DNA from: Citrus sinensis
Taxonomy: Eukaryota; Streptophyta; Magnoliopsida; Sapindales; Rutaceae
Direction of reading: 5' to 3'
Assembly: GCF_022201045.2 (NCBI RefSeq)
Contig: NC_068558.1
Location: 47,595,501-47,659,500, forward strand
DNA: 64,000 nucleotides
Below are positions 24,901 to 36,784 of the stretch, one piece after another. The notes under the pieces are model-generated. The model was not told the DNA's origin. It saw only the letters and a program-made list of their open reading frames with translations, and did not search any database. The stretch's first letter is position 1; each line of letters begins with the position of its first letter. The translations under genes were made by a program, and so were the position numbers.

Positions 24901-27373
24901 GTAATCCAAAAATTAACCATTTTCTTAGTTACCTTCGTTCATTTGCCATGGATGTAATGTAGATGCATATACAAGTAGCTTATTACTGATTTTTTTTTAA
25001 TCAGTAAATTAATAAATACAAATGTGGGTTTCATAATCAACTGGTCGATACTCCATGGTCTCTTCAACTGTTGTAAGTTTCGGTAACATTACCGCAAATG
25101 GTACCTCTAATTTCTCGAACCATGCACGAGGTATATGATCATTTGCCAAGGTCTGCATATCAAAGTCCTATATATATATATATAAACTATGTTATTGTCA
25201 CACTCCTGTTCGGATTATTGACCAATCTCGATTCAACGAATACAATAAGGAATAGATACAACCATACAAAATTGTTTCGGTCAATTAATTAAGGACTTCT
25301 TTAGTTAACCATAATCGTGTTTGAATTGAACAAAACCCCATCAAACACAATGAATGCTGTGAGATTACTTACTATTCAATTTCCTTTTATATCACTTCCA
25401 AGAGTCACACCCAACATCTTAAACCATAAATTTCTCTTTTACCGGGTTGCCTATCATTTTTTTTTTTAACTTTAAAGTTATGTCATACGTGAAGATATCA
25501 ATCTCATCGGTTTTAATGACATTCTCCCTTTTTTTAATTTTTAATTTTTATTTTTATTTTTTTTCAAGAAACTTGTACCATCAAAGGACCCAAATTAATT
25601 GCTACACGATTAATTCGCCGTTTAGGAATCTAATCAAATGAGTTGTATCATGATTTTGTGAACAAAAGAAAAGGGGTAAAGTGCCGAAGCATTGTCTCTC
25701 GTATTTTTAATGTCATGGGTTGAGAGTTACCAAAACAATTAATATGGTTACGTTGAATTTGACATCTGATTCCTGGTTGAGTTTGGACTTTGGAGTCAGA
25801 TAAGCTCGTGACTACTTTATGTTCCATAAATGGTAGTTGGTGATGGAGATTGCATTTGACTCATTCTACTAAGGAGATTAAAAATACAGAATTTATAAAT
25901 AAATGGTGAACACCTTATTTTACGTTATTTTCCATTAATAAACGCCACTTGGACTTGTTACATTTTTAGCTAAACAAAACAACAATGAAAACATGTCTTT
26001 GTCATGTATCTAGAAGTTTTATCTTCCCACTTATCAAACTTTGCCCCAACCAAAACTATGTCTTCACATGCTCCAACTGTTCTTTTTTGCCTTTTACGGA
26101 TCCTAATGCAACTTCAACGTCATATGAGGCCAAGCTATAATGATATGTGCACACACAAAATTTGGCACAAACGAGATTCATGCAAATTATCATGTGACAT
26201 TAAAATAATAGATAAAATAATTACCTTGTATCTTAATTTCGTAATACAAAACTTCGTAAGTGTGATAGAATTAATGATATATACATTGATAAATTTTGAA
26301 TGAATTATATATGTATTCTTATAGTTAAAAGAGAACCCTCAGATATAAATGTCTAACATAAATTAACTTATTTTTAGTGGGTCAATTTATATTACCTAAA
26401 CAGGATAAAAAGAAGGAAAAAATGAGAAAAAAAAATAAAAAAGAAACGAAGATGTGTAAAATTCAAAACTCAACATCAATTAACAAAGCTTTAATTAAAA
26501 TTGTCTCTCACATAAACTAAATGTAGAATTGTGTCATTCTCACAAACCAAATAATTATTGAACAAGGGAAATGGATGCTCTTATTTTGAAATAAGTAACA
26601 AGTAATTACTCGGTAAAATGATCGTTATGTAAACAAATCCAATCAATCTAATAAAAATCAAAACGTACCCTAAGAATATGTGATAGACAATATAATAGCT
26701 ATCTCGCCAATGATCACATAAAATTAGTAATGTAAGTGTTAAAAATGTAACCTCTTACACCGTGTCCAAAAAATATTGTTAGTTCGAATAATCGATATAA
26801 CTTGTATTGATATCTAATTAAAGATCAATATGAATATGGATTATGGTGTGAATATGGATTATGGTGATTCAGATATGGTTTATATTGATTTTGGATTAGA
26901 AATCAATACAGATATGGCTTACATTGGTCTCATCATATTGGAACTCAATAACGCTGATTTATTCGAAAAGTCTGGAGTAAACTAACAATGATCCGGCCTA
27001 AAAATATTAATGACAAGCAACACTTAATTACTAACATAATTACATATTAGAAATTCAAAAATAGACAAAAACAATTATCATATTTAACGATATAAATTAA
27101 ACAAAGGAGATAGATGGCAGTGATTTAGATCCAAAATGAAATCTCCAACCAACTCCACGTCTCCCAATCTATAAATTGAGGCTAAAATGATCGAGAGAAA
27201 AGATCTTTTGGCTAATTTAGAAAAAATCAACAAATATCTGCATAACTAAAAATTCTACAAAACAGAAACTAATTTGAAGTTTCGGACTACCTTTCATAGG
27301 TACACACTCGAATTCAACTCGTGGAATTCATCAAAGACGACAAATTATTTTCAGAATTCTTGAGGTAAACAAA
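21940..27373. other. Gene-poor 5.4-kb AT-rich region
   Basis: No gene is seen. It includes a degenerate tandem array (23375-24150), T/A homopolymers, and repeated GAATATGGATTATGGTG units near 26830-26865. These look like old transposon and satellite debris. Confidence 0.5.
23375..24150. repeat. Degenerate tandem array, unit about 120-150 bp
   Basis: Four to five diverged units repeat the same order: TTAATTTACTTGTTT, then ATTTACATAATTTATATTTTA, then ACTTAATGTTATTTTACAAG, then TTTGTAAGTTTTTGTTTTGTTT, then CTAATAATACACCAA. The units differ by substitutions and small indels. It is strongly T-rich on the plus strand, which explains the hydrophobic open frames at 23364 and 23684. Confidence 0.7.
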
Positions 27374-27382
27374 TATAATTTT

Positions 27383-28526
27383 GGGAAAATATTCACCGTC
27401 CACTTGTTTTTTCCAACTTTATCAAAAATACACAATTTTTTTTTTTTTGCTGGAATCCACCTAAACTTACGTTTTGTTTTGCTTCTCCACTTCCGTTTGC
27501 TGCCCGTTACGAAAACTAACGGAATCTTAGTCAAATGACTATTTTGCCCCCAAAACAAAAGGAGGATCTATCGGTTCACGGCTCTGTTTCAGCTTAAACT
27601 TATCGACATGGTTCCGGTTCGAATATGTTGAAACTGAACCACGATCGAATTGTAAATGATTCTTCATGGAACCAGAAAATTCTTCAACAAGTGTTTTCAT
27701 TCATTTAGGATTTTAAACCGACAACAAGGGTCAATTTTTGGTTGCGAAGGAGAGATCTTGAGAGGGGAAAAAACAAAAAAAAGACCAATGTTGGCTCTAC
27801 TGCTTTGCTTTACCCCAAAAAAAAAAAAATTAAAATTAAAATAGAATAAAATAAAGCAAAGAAGAAAGACCAGATAGATAAATAAATAAACAACTGAGAA
27901 ATTTCTGGAGCAATTACATGAACAGGACCACAATACAAAGAAAATAAACAGGTTTAATTAATTAATAGACTGAAGCAAGTATGAAACAAAACAACAGAAC
28001 AAAACAAGATAAAGAGAAGAAACCAATGTGAAGAAGACCGAAGAGGGTACCTCAATGAACTGAAAGTTGAACCTCCGCTTTGGCTTCAAGAGAGGGGAGA
28101 ATTATTTCCAAGGAACAGTAAAGTAGACACAGGACTTACGTTAACAAAGGAATAGCATGTTGAATGGGACAAAAGCAGGAGCAGCCGCTAGGTCGTGCTT
28201 GTGGTGTGTTGAAATGAAAACATTATATTACATTTGACTTTTGAAGGTCACCACCAAGACAGGTTGTCTTAATGAACGAGGATTTGGCCACATCTGACCA
28301 AAGGGTGTGAGGTATGAACACAGCCTAGATTATAAACGACGTCGTTTTTGGCTGCTATGCTGAAATGACCGATTTATCCCTACGACATCAGTAATGTTAT
28401 AACGGGCAACAAGCGGAAGTGGAGAAGTGAAATAAAACGTAAGTTTAGGTGGATTCCAGTAAAAAAAAAAAAATTGTGTATTTTTTATAAAGTTAAAAAA
28501 AACAGGTGGACGGTGGATATTTTCCC
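27383..28526. mobile_element. Non-autonomous Mutator-like element (possible Pack-MULE), 1144 bp
   Basis: Long terminal inverted repeats begin GGGAAAATAT and continue through CACCGTCCAC, ACTTTAT, AATACACAATT, GGAATCCACCTAAACTTACG and CTTCTCCACTTCCG for about 130 bp. A perfect 9-bp direct repeat, TATAATTTT, flanks it at 27374-27382 and 28527-28535, as expected for Mutator-type insertion. No transposase is present. The 750-bp interior has mixed composition. On the minus strand it has a leader-like stretch ending in CATTGAG|GTACCC, like an exon end. Capture of host sequence is possible but not shown. Confidence 0.85.
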
Positions 28527-28912
28527 TATAATTTTCTATTTGTTTCTTCTTTAAACATTTGATTCGGACAAGTGAAAGTTTTAAAACCTTCAAGTAGATT
28601 TCCCCAAAATGGTTTGAGTGACGTATAAGACCAAGGGATGTAGATTAATCAAATTTCTTTTTTTCATACTATTAATGCAGGACCATGGAATCATCTTATT
28701 TTCACAAGCATGTAAATATGTTTATATGAACGTTGTCCCATCGTGATCACCCCATTTCCTAATCGGCAGTATTGATGTTGATAACACAATCGATTTGACA
28801 CTCTCAATTTTAGGTACCAAGATCCAAGCAATATTAATGCCGCTAATTGTTACGAAACGAAACAAGGAAACTCTAATAAGAGTTACATGCAGCCCTCTGG
28901 CCTCTACATTTA

Positions 28913-29729
28913 TGCTGCGTTTACTTTTTAGATTGGAGTGGGAATTCTGAGGAGTGGGAATCTTTGGATTAGGAGTGTGGAGTGGGAGTGGTAGTAGGGT
29001 GTTTACTTAGACTAAATGAAAGTATGGATTGTCAATCAGAATCCTAATTATTTGTTTACTTTGTCTTGGATTGGGAGTAAATTGTTTTAAATTATAATTT
29101 TATCCTTATGTACAGAATTATAATTTGTAATTAAAAAATTAATAAAAAATATTTGGAAAATAAAATAAATATTTTATTATATTTCTAAATTAATAATAAT
29201 TACTAATATTCTTAATTATGTAAATTATAATTTTTTATTAATTTTAATTTAAATTATGTGAATAAAAATTATTAATAATAGCAACACAAATGAAATATTA
29301 TTATTGATAATATAGTACAAAATTAATATTTTTTTAGAATAAAATATTTATTATTATTAATTAAATAATTAATTAATATTTATTAAAATTAATGTTTAAT
29401 ATTATTAATTTAAATATCATATTTATTTATTTTTATTTTATTAAATTTAATAAAATAAATATGATATAATTATTATTTTTAATAAATATGATATTATTTA
29501 TTTTATTAAATATTATTTATTTATTTAATTATAGAGATAAAATGGGAAGAGGGGGGAGTGGATTCCCACTCCCACCTCCCCTCATGGGAGTGAGAATCTC
29601 ACTCCCCACTCCAAAATTGAGTAGGACCCACGGATTCCCACTCCCACTCTCCCATTTTTTAAGGTACGTAAACACTGGAGTAGGAGGAATCTACACTCCA
29701 TACTCTCACTCCAAAAAGTAAACACTACC
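28913..29729. mobile_element. PIF/Harbinger-like MITE, family H copy 1
   Basis: Inverted ends TGCTGCGTTTAC and GTAAACACTACC have TTA on each side (28910-28912 and 29730-29732). Inside each end is a GAGTGGGA-rich arm of about 100 bp, and the core is extremely AT-rich. It is clearly related to the element at 54173-55042. It has no coding capacity; the small open frame at 29488-29721 is an arm artefact. Confidence 0.75.
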
Positions 29730-30116
29730 TTAGCTAAGTTGCATTGCCGACAAATGAAACAAAATTTTAACATATTTCAAACACACCGGGAGCACTTCAG
29801 CTCTTTCCAGGAGAGGAAACACACCAAAAAAATAATTTTGATTATACTTTTCTTCACTTCTTCAGGAACTAAACTTTGCCTTAAGACTTAAGGGTCAGAA
29901 TCACAGAACGGCTTCGGGAGCTTGGAGACAATGATGGGCAAATCAATGATTTCAGGTGACGAATGTTTGTTTAATTACATTTGTAAGTTAAATTGTATGG
30001 CAATGACTAAAAAAATTGAAAAGAAAGGAAATTCAGATTGTAGCCGTGGATTGCCAATTCGTAATTTATAAACACAAACTAATAATGACGTAAGAGGGAA
30101 ATATTATAATAAGATA

Positions 30117-30922
30117 GAGTGATGCTATTAGGACCCCTTGAAAACTCTTTCGAAACCCCTCTTGTGTGTTTACAATTTTAACCTCTCATAAAATGACAAA
30201 AAAACCAATCTTTTTTCTCAACTCAAACTGCAGATTTCTCTCTCTTTTTCTCTCACTCTGCATTTATCGTTACCATTGCTTGTTGTTTGCATTTTTGCTG
30301 CAAACCTACAATGAATTCTTTATTCGAAATGCTAAATTAAGGATCGTGTATACAAATAACTTCTGATGAAATAAATTATTTAAGTTTTAGTTTTATTGAG
30401 AAGTTCAAAATAAATTTTTTCTATTTTATATACGCACTTGACTAGTGAGTTTCACAAGTGTTAACTTGCACTTTTAGGTTTAAAATATGTACAAAATCAT
30501 TCAATAATCAGTTTAATGGCTATCAACGAAAGGAAAAAAAATCTTAATTATTTCTTAAGAAATATAATAATTTAAAGGGTTTAAAGCTTAATTGCAGCTG
30601 TAGTTCTGACTTCGCCATTAGTTATCTTGTTGTCTAAATCATAATAGCTTCTTTTAGAAAACTTATTTATTCGCCATGGAAGAGTCACTAGTTTCTTTAT
30701 TTTGATAAAAAATCTATAATAATACACTAAATTGAGTAATTTTGCGGTCTTATGTTATCTTTCCATAAAAGTCTTTTAGGTCTTAGGAAGAAATAGGTAA
30801 GGTCATTTATGAAATTAATCCGTGGGTGATATTAGTGATTATGTTATTTTAATTTTCATTGCAGGTGCTTTAAACAAAAAGGGTTTTATTAGAGTTATTG
30901 AGGGGTGCCAATAGTCCCACTC
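30117..30922. mobile_element. Non-autonomous Mutator-like element upstream of PPOX2
   Basis: The left end GAGTGATGCTATTAGGACCC and the right end, read inverted as GAGTGGGACTATTGGCACCC, form imperfect terminal inverted repeats of about 32 bp (ending AACTCT). A perfect 9-bp direct repeat, AATAAGATA, flanks them at 30108-30116 and 30923-30931. The interior is AT-rich and non-coding. Its right end is only about 230 bp from the PPOX2 start codon. Confidence 0.75.
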
Positions 30923-31150
30923 AATAAGATAATACTACTTCCAAGCCCAGCAAAGCAACTTAGTTTCTGGATATTTGGGCCTTATGGGCTGGGTAGCTAC
31001 GGACTAATGGCCTGAGTGGCTTGATTCTTATGAAGGTCCAAAAACAAGTGACCCCGAGAACCTACGAGTTTCGACAAACGAAAACAGTAAGCCAGAAGCC
31101 GAAAGTGCAAAGCTGAAACTGAAAGAAACGACCACCAAAAAAGGACAGAA

Positions 31151-32421
31151 ATGGGAACGCCAGTAACAGCGCCATGGAAGCAGCTTCTTCTACAGGCATT
31201 GGAGTCCCAGTCTCACCTCAAGCACTCTATTTACTTTCAGCTTGTACGTTCGTAATTACTAATTATAACTATACTTTTCACTCGACTTGCATAATTTAAG
31301 AATTGCCACCTTGTTTTTAGGCAACAGTTGGAACCAACGGCAGGCCTTCGAATCGCACTGTCGTTTTCCGGTACTCTCTCCCTCTTCAAGTGAAAATTTT
31401 TATTTAAGAACTTAATTTTTTTTTCCCGAAGATGTTAATGAGATGCGAGTAATTTGTTGGGTTTTTAGAGGATTTCAAGACAACACTGACAAGATACAGA
31501 TCAATTCTGATACACGAAGTCGAAAGGTTCTTTATTTTTCAAAATCAATTTTTATCAATTTTATTCAGTTTGTATAGTTGTTTAATACACACACACACAT
31601 GTAAGTGCTTGATTTACCTGAATAAAATTAATAATATGCAGATTGAGGAGCTTAAATCTTGTCCATTTTCTGAGGTAATCACTTTTTGAGCTTTACATGT
31701 ATATTTTTTCTGGTTTCGTTATCTCGTTCTCTTAAGCTTATTTTTAACTGTATATATGATGCATCAGATATGCTGGTACTTTACTGAATCTTGGGATCAG
31801 TTTCGGATCAATGGAAGAGTTGATGTTATTGATGGGTCCAACTCTGATCCTGAAAAACTGCAGGTGATGTTGGATCTTTTCTTCTAATGTGCACACAATA
31901 ACACACCCCAATTTTTAGAACCTGACTTTCAGAGGACTTGGCTATTAAATTGCGTTCTATGGTGCTAATTCTGGTAGATATACTGTATGTTCTCCTCATT
32001 TCCTTTACATTTATTATGCAGATAAGAGAGAAATCATGGTTTGGCTGTTCCATGAAAGCGCGATTGCAGTACTTGGATCCTGAGCAAGGTTGCCCCAGTG
32101 TTAATGAACAACCCAAGGAGTTTTCTCTAGATCCTTGTGCAGGCCCAGTTGATGCATTTTGCGTGCTGATTCTTGATCCAGATCAGGTTTAAGAACCAAC
32201 TACTTCAGTTTTCATTTTCCCAGGAAAGGAGGAAAAAAAATTGATTGTATTTTTTTCTTGACATTTTTGTGTTCGTCTTATAACTTTTTTATGATTTCCA
32301 TCTTGATTCACAGGTTGATTACTTGAATTTGAAGAGTAACCAGAAGCTAAAATTTATGTCTAGACTAAGTGACAATGGAGAGAAATACTGGGCTTCATTG
32401 AAGACCAGCCCAGAATGTTGA
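31151..32421 (+). CDS. PPOX2: PPOX2-like pyridoxamine 5'-phosphate oxidase family FMN-binding protein
   Basis: Seven exons join in phase: 31151-31243, 31321-31370, 31469-31526, 31642-31674, 31768-31863, 32022-32186 and 32314-32421. They give 200 residues. The fold is recognisable as the plant split-barrel PNPOx-like (Alr4036-type) family. It begins APWKQLLLQALE, then GRPSNRTVVFRGF (cofactor-binding strand pair), then IQINSDTRSRKIEEL, CWYFTESWDQFRINGRV, WFGCSMKARLQYLDP and DYLNLKSNQK. It matches, from memory, the short Arabidopsis protein annotated PPOX2 (At2g46580), not the bifunctional PDX3. A role in vitamin B6 salvage is the family annotation; activity is not proven by sequence. Site II-type motifs (TGGGCC, ATGGGCT) lie 145-165 bp upstream, as in housekeeping promoters. 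Confidence 0.92.
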
Positions 32422-34113
32422 TTTTACATGTTTAATAATATACATACTGCAGAAAGAATTTCCACCTGGGAAGTCAAATTTTGACGAGCACTATTATTAG
32501 GTTTGAAGTAATACTTATTCATGCCACATGATGATTGGTTTGTGTGAATTCGATTCCTCTACCTTCGTAAGTAGAAGGGAGACATAGGTGTGGATGAATC
32601 TGATAAAAAGTAAACAAGATAGTAAGATTCGTGAGAAATGTTTTTCATACCTCTTTGATGTAAAGCACCCGAAACCAGGGAATGCAGTGGTTGTATCTAA
32701 GTCTCGCTTGCCCATTGGGCTAAATGAGTGTCCTCCCATGCAAAGCGTCTTGCCTAAATGAGTATCCCATTACAATGTGTGAAGGAACACTGGAGAATGG
32801 TAGAACCAATAATGGGAAACGTCAGTGAGAATTGTTCTTTCCAAGCAGAGGTTGTGGAATACTCATTTGAGCAAGAGGCTTTTCAATGAAAGGAGTAGGA
32901 AATATTATCCATTGCCTTTAGAGAAGAGGTCTACATCTTCTCTTATATTCTTTCATATGCCTTAACTTTTAATGTCTCGAGAGGTGGTTGTACCAGTCTT
33001 GCCAATTGAAATTAGTGGGTTTGTTGAAATATTCCTCTCCTAGAAAAAGAAAATTGGGGCTGTTAGCTGAGCATGTACAGTATATAAACAAAATTTCCAA
33101 GTCCTCCCTTCAGTTTTTGCTCAATTTTAATTTTATTTTTATTTTTATTCTTTTGAAAGTTATTGGTTTTTTTTTTTTTTTTATAAAAGAAATTATTGGT
33201 TGATTACTTACTCATATGCTCATTCATTTTATGTATGGCTGTTGTACTGTCTATACTGAAGTAGTACATTTGATATATTATAATTTGGGTTTTATGTGTT
33301 CCATTATGTGGCTTCTTTTTCAATCATTTCATACTTGTTTCGAAGTCTATTTGTGTCAGTGGTTGGATTGGGTGGGTGATTAGGTTAGAATCTTGGAACA
33401 ATGATAATTTTTCAAAATAGCCATTAGAGGATTATGCAACCAACAGGTAATTAATTGTGTTAAAAGTTCTACTCCGCTTTTAGGCAAGTGTTTGACAATC
33501 TTCTCACCCAATATTTATTTTGTGCCACGTGAAACTCATAGGAGGGTGCTAGTGTGCCATCCACCTTTCAAAGGAGGGGCTTTGATTTTCAGTTATTTCA
33601 ATTGACTTTCTGATATGGGCTCCTTGCAGATAGGGTAGTCTTGTCTGTGTACTTTTGATCATGTTATTTATACGTGAATCGTCACTTATGCTCTCTTATT
33701 ATTGCATAAATTATCATTATCGTCGTTATTTTGTAACATCAACGACAGTAGGATTAGCTAGTTGATTGTCCTAGGGCTTGGTGCGCTTCTTGCAAGTATT
33801 GGTCACCACTATTAGTGCTATACTTGTAAATGCCGCTATAGGCACCAATGATTGTAGTTACCGTTGACAGCATTGGGGCCTATTTGCCTTGGTGGTTGAG
33901 TTTTGCATAAATGCGTCGGTACTGGCTATTGTAATATGTAAGAGAAAGATAAGGGTAATCCAAAGGAGCGAAAGGAAAAGACGCTTACAGTTTTATTCCT
34001 CCAATCATTTTTAATTTACACCCACAATTTCACGGTCTCAATGAAATGAAGAACCACAATTACACACTTGCGATTAAAAGAATCCTTTGATTGGATCAAC
34101 GTTTGTTTATTAT
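32422..34113. other. Intergenic region between convergent PPOX2 and laccase
   Basis: Two 3' untranslated regions and AT-rich DNA. The open frames at 32515 (minus) and 32988 (plus) look non-coding. No gene or clear transposon is seen. Confidence 0.5.
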
Positions 34114-36695
34114 TCAACAACGGGGAAAGTCTGCTGGTGGATGTGGAAGTGTCTCTAGCTCTCCTTTTCCATTTTTCACTATCAGCACCGTACCTAATCC
34201 CCATGACTGGTGTATATCAAAGTGACAATGCATAAACCAAACCCCTGCATTAAAAAAATTTCAAAAAGAACAAGTCAGTACGTAGTTATTTCTTCTAATT
34301 ATTTTGCTGAGCTGAGGTATAGAAAAAGAAAAACTTACCTGGATTGTCAGCAGTGAATCGAATTGCAGCCCATCCGCCCACCGGGACACCGATTGTGTTC
34401 ATATAAGGAGGATCAATCAAATTGAAATTCGCCGTTTGAGGGTCATAGTTTCCGGTACCGTACCCGACAACATAGAAGTTATAGCCGTGGAGATGAATTG
34501 GGTGATTTTCAGTGGTGACGGTTGCAGTGTCTTGCAAAATAATTTGCACCCTGGTTCCAAATTCAAGGACCTTGGTCCTAGTCCCATTCATGGAATTTGT
34601 GTCATTAGGGATATTATTGGGTGCCCCATTGACAAAGTCATAGAATTTCAAGGGTGCTTCAGGAAAGTCTTCAGTGAAAATACCATCAATCTTCTTATAA
34701 TAAGCTTCTAAGACTGAAACATTAGGCTTAATAAAACTAATATTGTTCATAGAAGCAGCCATAACCCCGTTATTTAGCCCTCGGCAATTTTGTTGAGGGT
34801 TCCCAGACCGGCACTTTTGGACATTTAATCCAATAGTGACGAAAAGATTAGCGTCGATTTCTTTCGGAACTGGTACGGGATTTAGGCTTCTTAATCCATC
34901 CATGACAGTTTTAACAGCAAGATTATCATTAAATCTAGGTAATGTAGCGGGTAAGGCGAGGCTGTTAGGCTGGGCACCCAAGTATTGGAAGTAAGCAATT
35001 GCTGATATGTTTTGAAATGAAACCCCTTGTGCTGACATGTAAGGTCCCATGGCCATTGAATATTTTCCAATTGGCTGATCCGCCGTGACAAGGACGTTCA
35101 CGGTCTGCCCTGGTCCAAGCATCACACGGTCTGTACTGAATGGCTTTGTGTACTCGGCATCAGCTTCAACGATTGTTAATTTGTGATTTGCAATGGCAAA
35201 GAAGTTCTCCATGTTTAAGCCTGCGTTTATTAGCCTTAATAGATACGTCTTCCCCGGAACCACTTCAATCTTATACACATCTGAAATCATATTATTATTA
35301 ATTATTAGAAAAATTAAATTAATAAACTAAATAGATGAACAACGCACGTACGCCCTAATAGTGTCAATATATATATATATATTTATACAAATACCGTTGG
35401 CGGAGCAGTTGTAGTTGGGCCCTGGGTGACCGTTGATCGTATAAGCGTTAGATGGAGGAGGAGCACCTCCGCTAGCTAGAACTTGTCGTTCAAGTTGCAC
35501 CACGTCTTGCAGCCAATATTCCCCTAATAGTAATATTCATACATACATGTACTGTATATATTAATTAATTTCAAAGTAATTAAAACAAAAATGTGCAGAA
35601 GGTGCCAAAAAATCTACTAGGTAATTCTACAAAAAATCAGACAGAAACATTGTTGGGTATGTGACTTGACTTAATTCAAGGTGATTAAGTCTCAATTGAA
35701 CAGTACACACACATGATAGTTGATGTTCTAATGAGGGATCTCATATTTTATTAATGTAACGTATCATATAAAAGATAATAAAAATATACACTTTAATATT
35801 ACAACATATAAAATACACTATATTAGAATGTGTGTTTATGTTTTTTAATTTTTTTTTTGTCTAATTTACTAGTTCTTATTACATAATAACTATATACACA
35901 CACATATGTTTTAGTATTTAAATTAGGCAGTTACCTAGTATAATGATATGCTCTTGATAGGGAAATTGAAAAGGGTAAGGGACTCCGGTCTTGGGATACA
36001 CAACAATGGCACCGTAAACGGTGCCTCTAAGCCAAGAAACGTGAGCATGCCAGAAAAAGGTGCCCTTTTGCTGAAACATTGTGAACTCGTACGTGAAAGT
36101 TTGTCCAGATTGAATTGGACACTGGGTGATATAAGCTGGACCATCAAACCAGCACGATAGTCTCTGCCTCACGCCATGCCTGAAAATTAATTATTAATGG
36201 ACTCAATAATCAAGTATATATAACGTATATAGATACATAAAAGTATATGCTTGAAACTTGGACTAATCATTACTATATATATATATAATTACCAGTGAAT
36301 TGTCGCATTGTAGGGGGATTGATTGGTGACTTTGACAATGATTCTATCGTCTTCTTGGGCGTAAACGACGGGGCCTGGAAACATGTTGTTGACTGTGACG
36401 ATGTCTTTGGCGTTACACAGTTTGTTAACTCTCGTGGCTTGTATCTATAATCGTTGATCAGTATTCAGCACACAAAATCAAAAGGCAAAATCTTCAGTTC
36501 ATTAACATAAAGAACGTCATTTGGATTTTATATATTTTATAGAGCGAGCATGTATGTATGCATATAACTAGAAGAAACCTTGAATTCGTAAAACCTCGTT
36601 GATCTCCCTCGAGGCCACGTTGCCATAACATGAACAGTGTGAACACAGAATAACAAGCATAGCCATAGCATCAATGAAGTGGTGAAGCTAGCCAT
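34114..36695 (-). CDS. LAC: Laccase (secreted multicopper oxidase)
   Basis: Six exons join in phase: 36695-36579, 36444-36293, 36179-35935, 35523-35395, 35280-34339 and 34244-34114. They give 571 residues, normal for plant laccases. Residues 1-25 (hydrophobic [11 protein letters not shown] core, MA end) form a signal peptide, so the enzyme is apoplastic. Copper ligands are complete: HWHG at 89-92, WHAH at 133-136, HPIHLHG and HCHFDIH near the C-terminus. Many Asn-x-Ser/Thr sites suggest glycosylation. The family oxidises phenolics and monolignols with O2, polymerising lignin or flavonoids in the wall. Which substrate applies here is not decided by sequence. I did not recognise a miR397 target site by eye. 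No frameshift or lost ligand. Confidence 0.95.
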
Positions 36696-36772
36696 TTTCG
36701 ATTCTTGTACTTCTTGAGAGAAATATATAGCTGATTAATAAGTTGAAGTGGAGAAGGGAATTGAGAGAAGGG

Positions 36773-36784
36773 CTCTTTTAATAG
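36773..36784 (-). promoter_or_regulatory. Putative TATA box of the laccase gene
   Basis: Read on the minus strand, CTATTAAAAGAG lies about 80 bp upstream of the laccase ATG, followed by a CT-rich initiator-like stretch. A second TATA-like sequence (CTATATATTT, near 36722-36731) is too close to the ATG to be the main one. Confidence 0.4.

Noticed and set aside
34016..34204. 62-residue minus-strand frame at the laccase 3' end
   Set aside because: Out-of-frame shadow of the last laccase exon.
34114..36695. miR397 or miR408 target site in the laccase
   Set aside because: I read the exons for complementarity to the remembered mature sequences and found no convincing site by eye.
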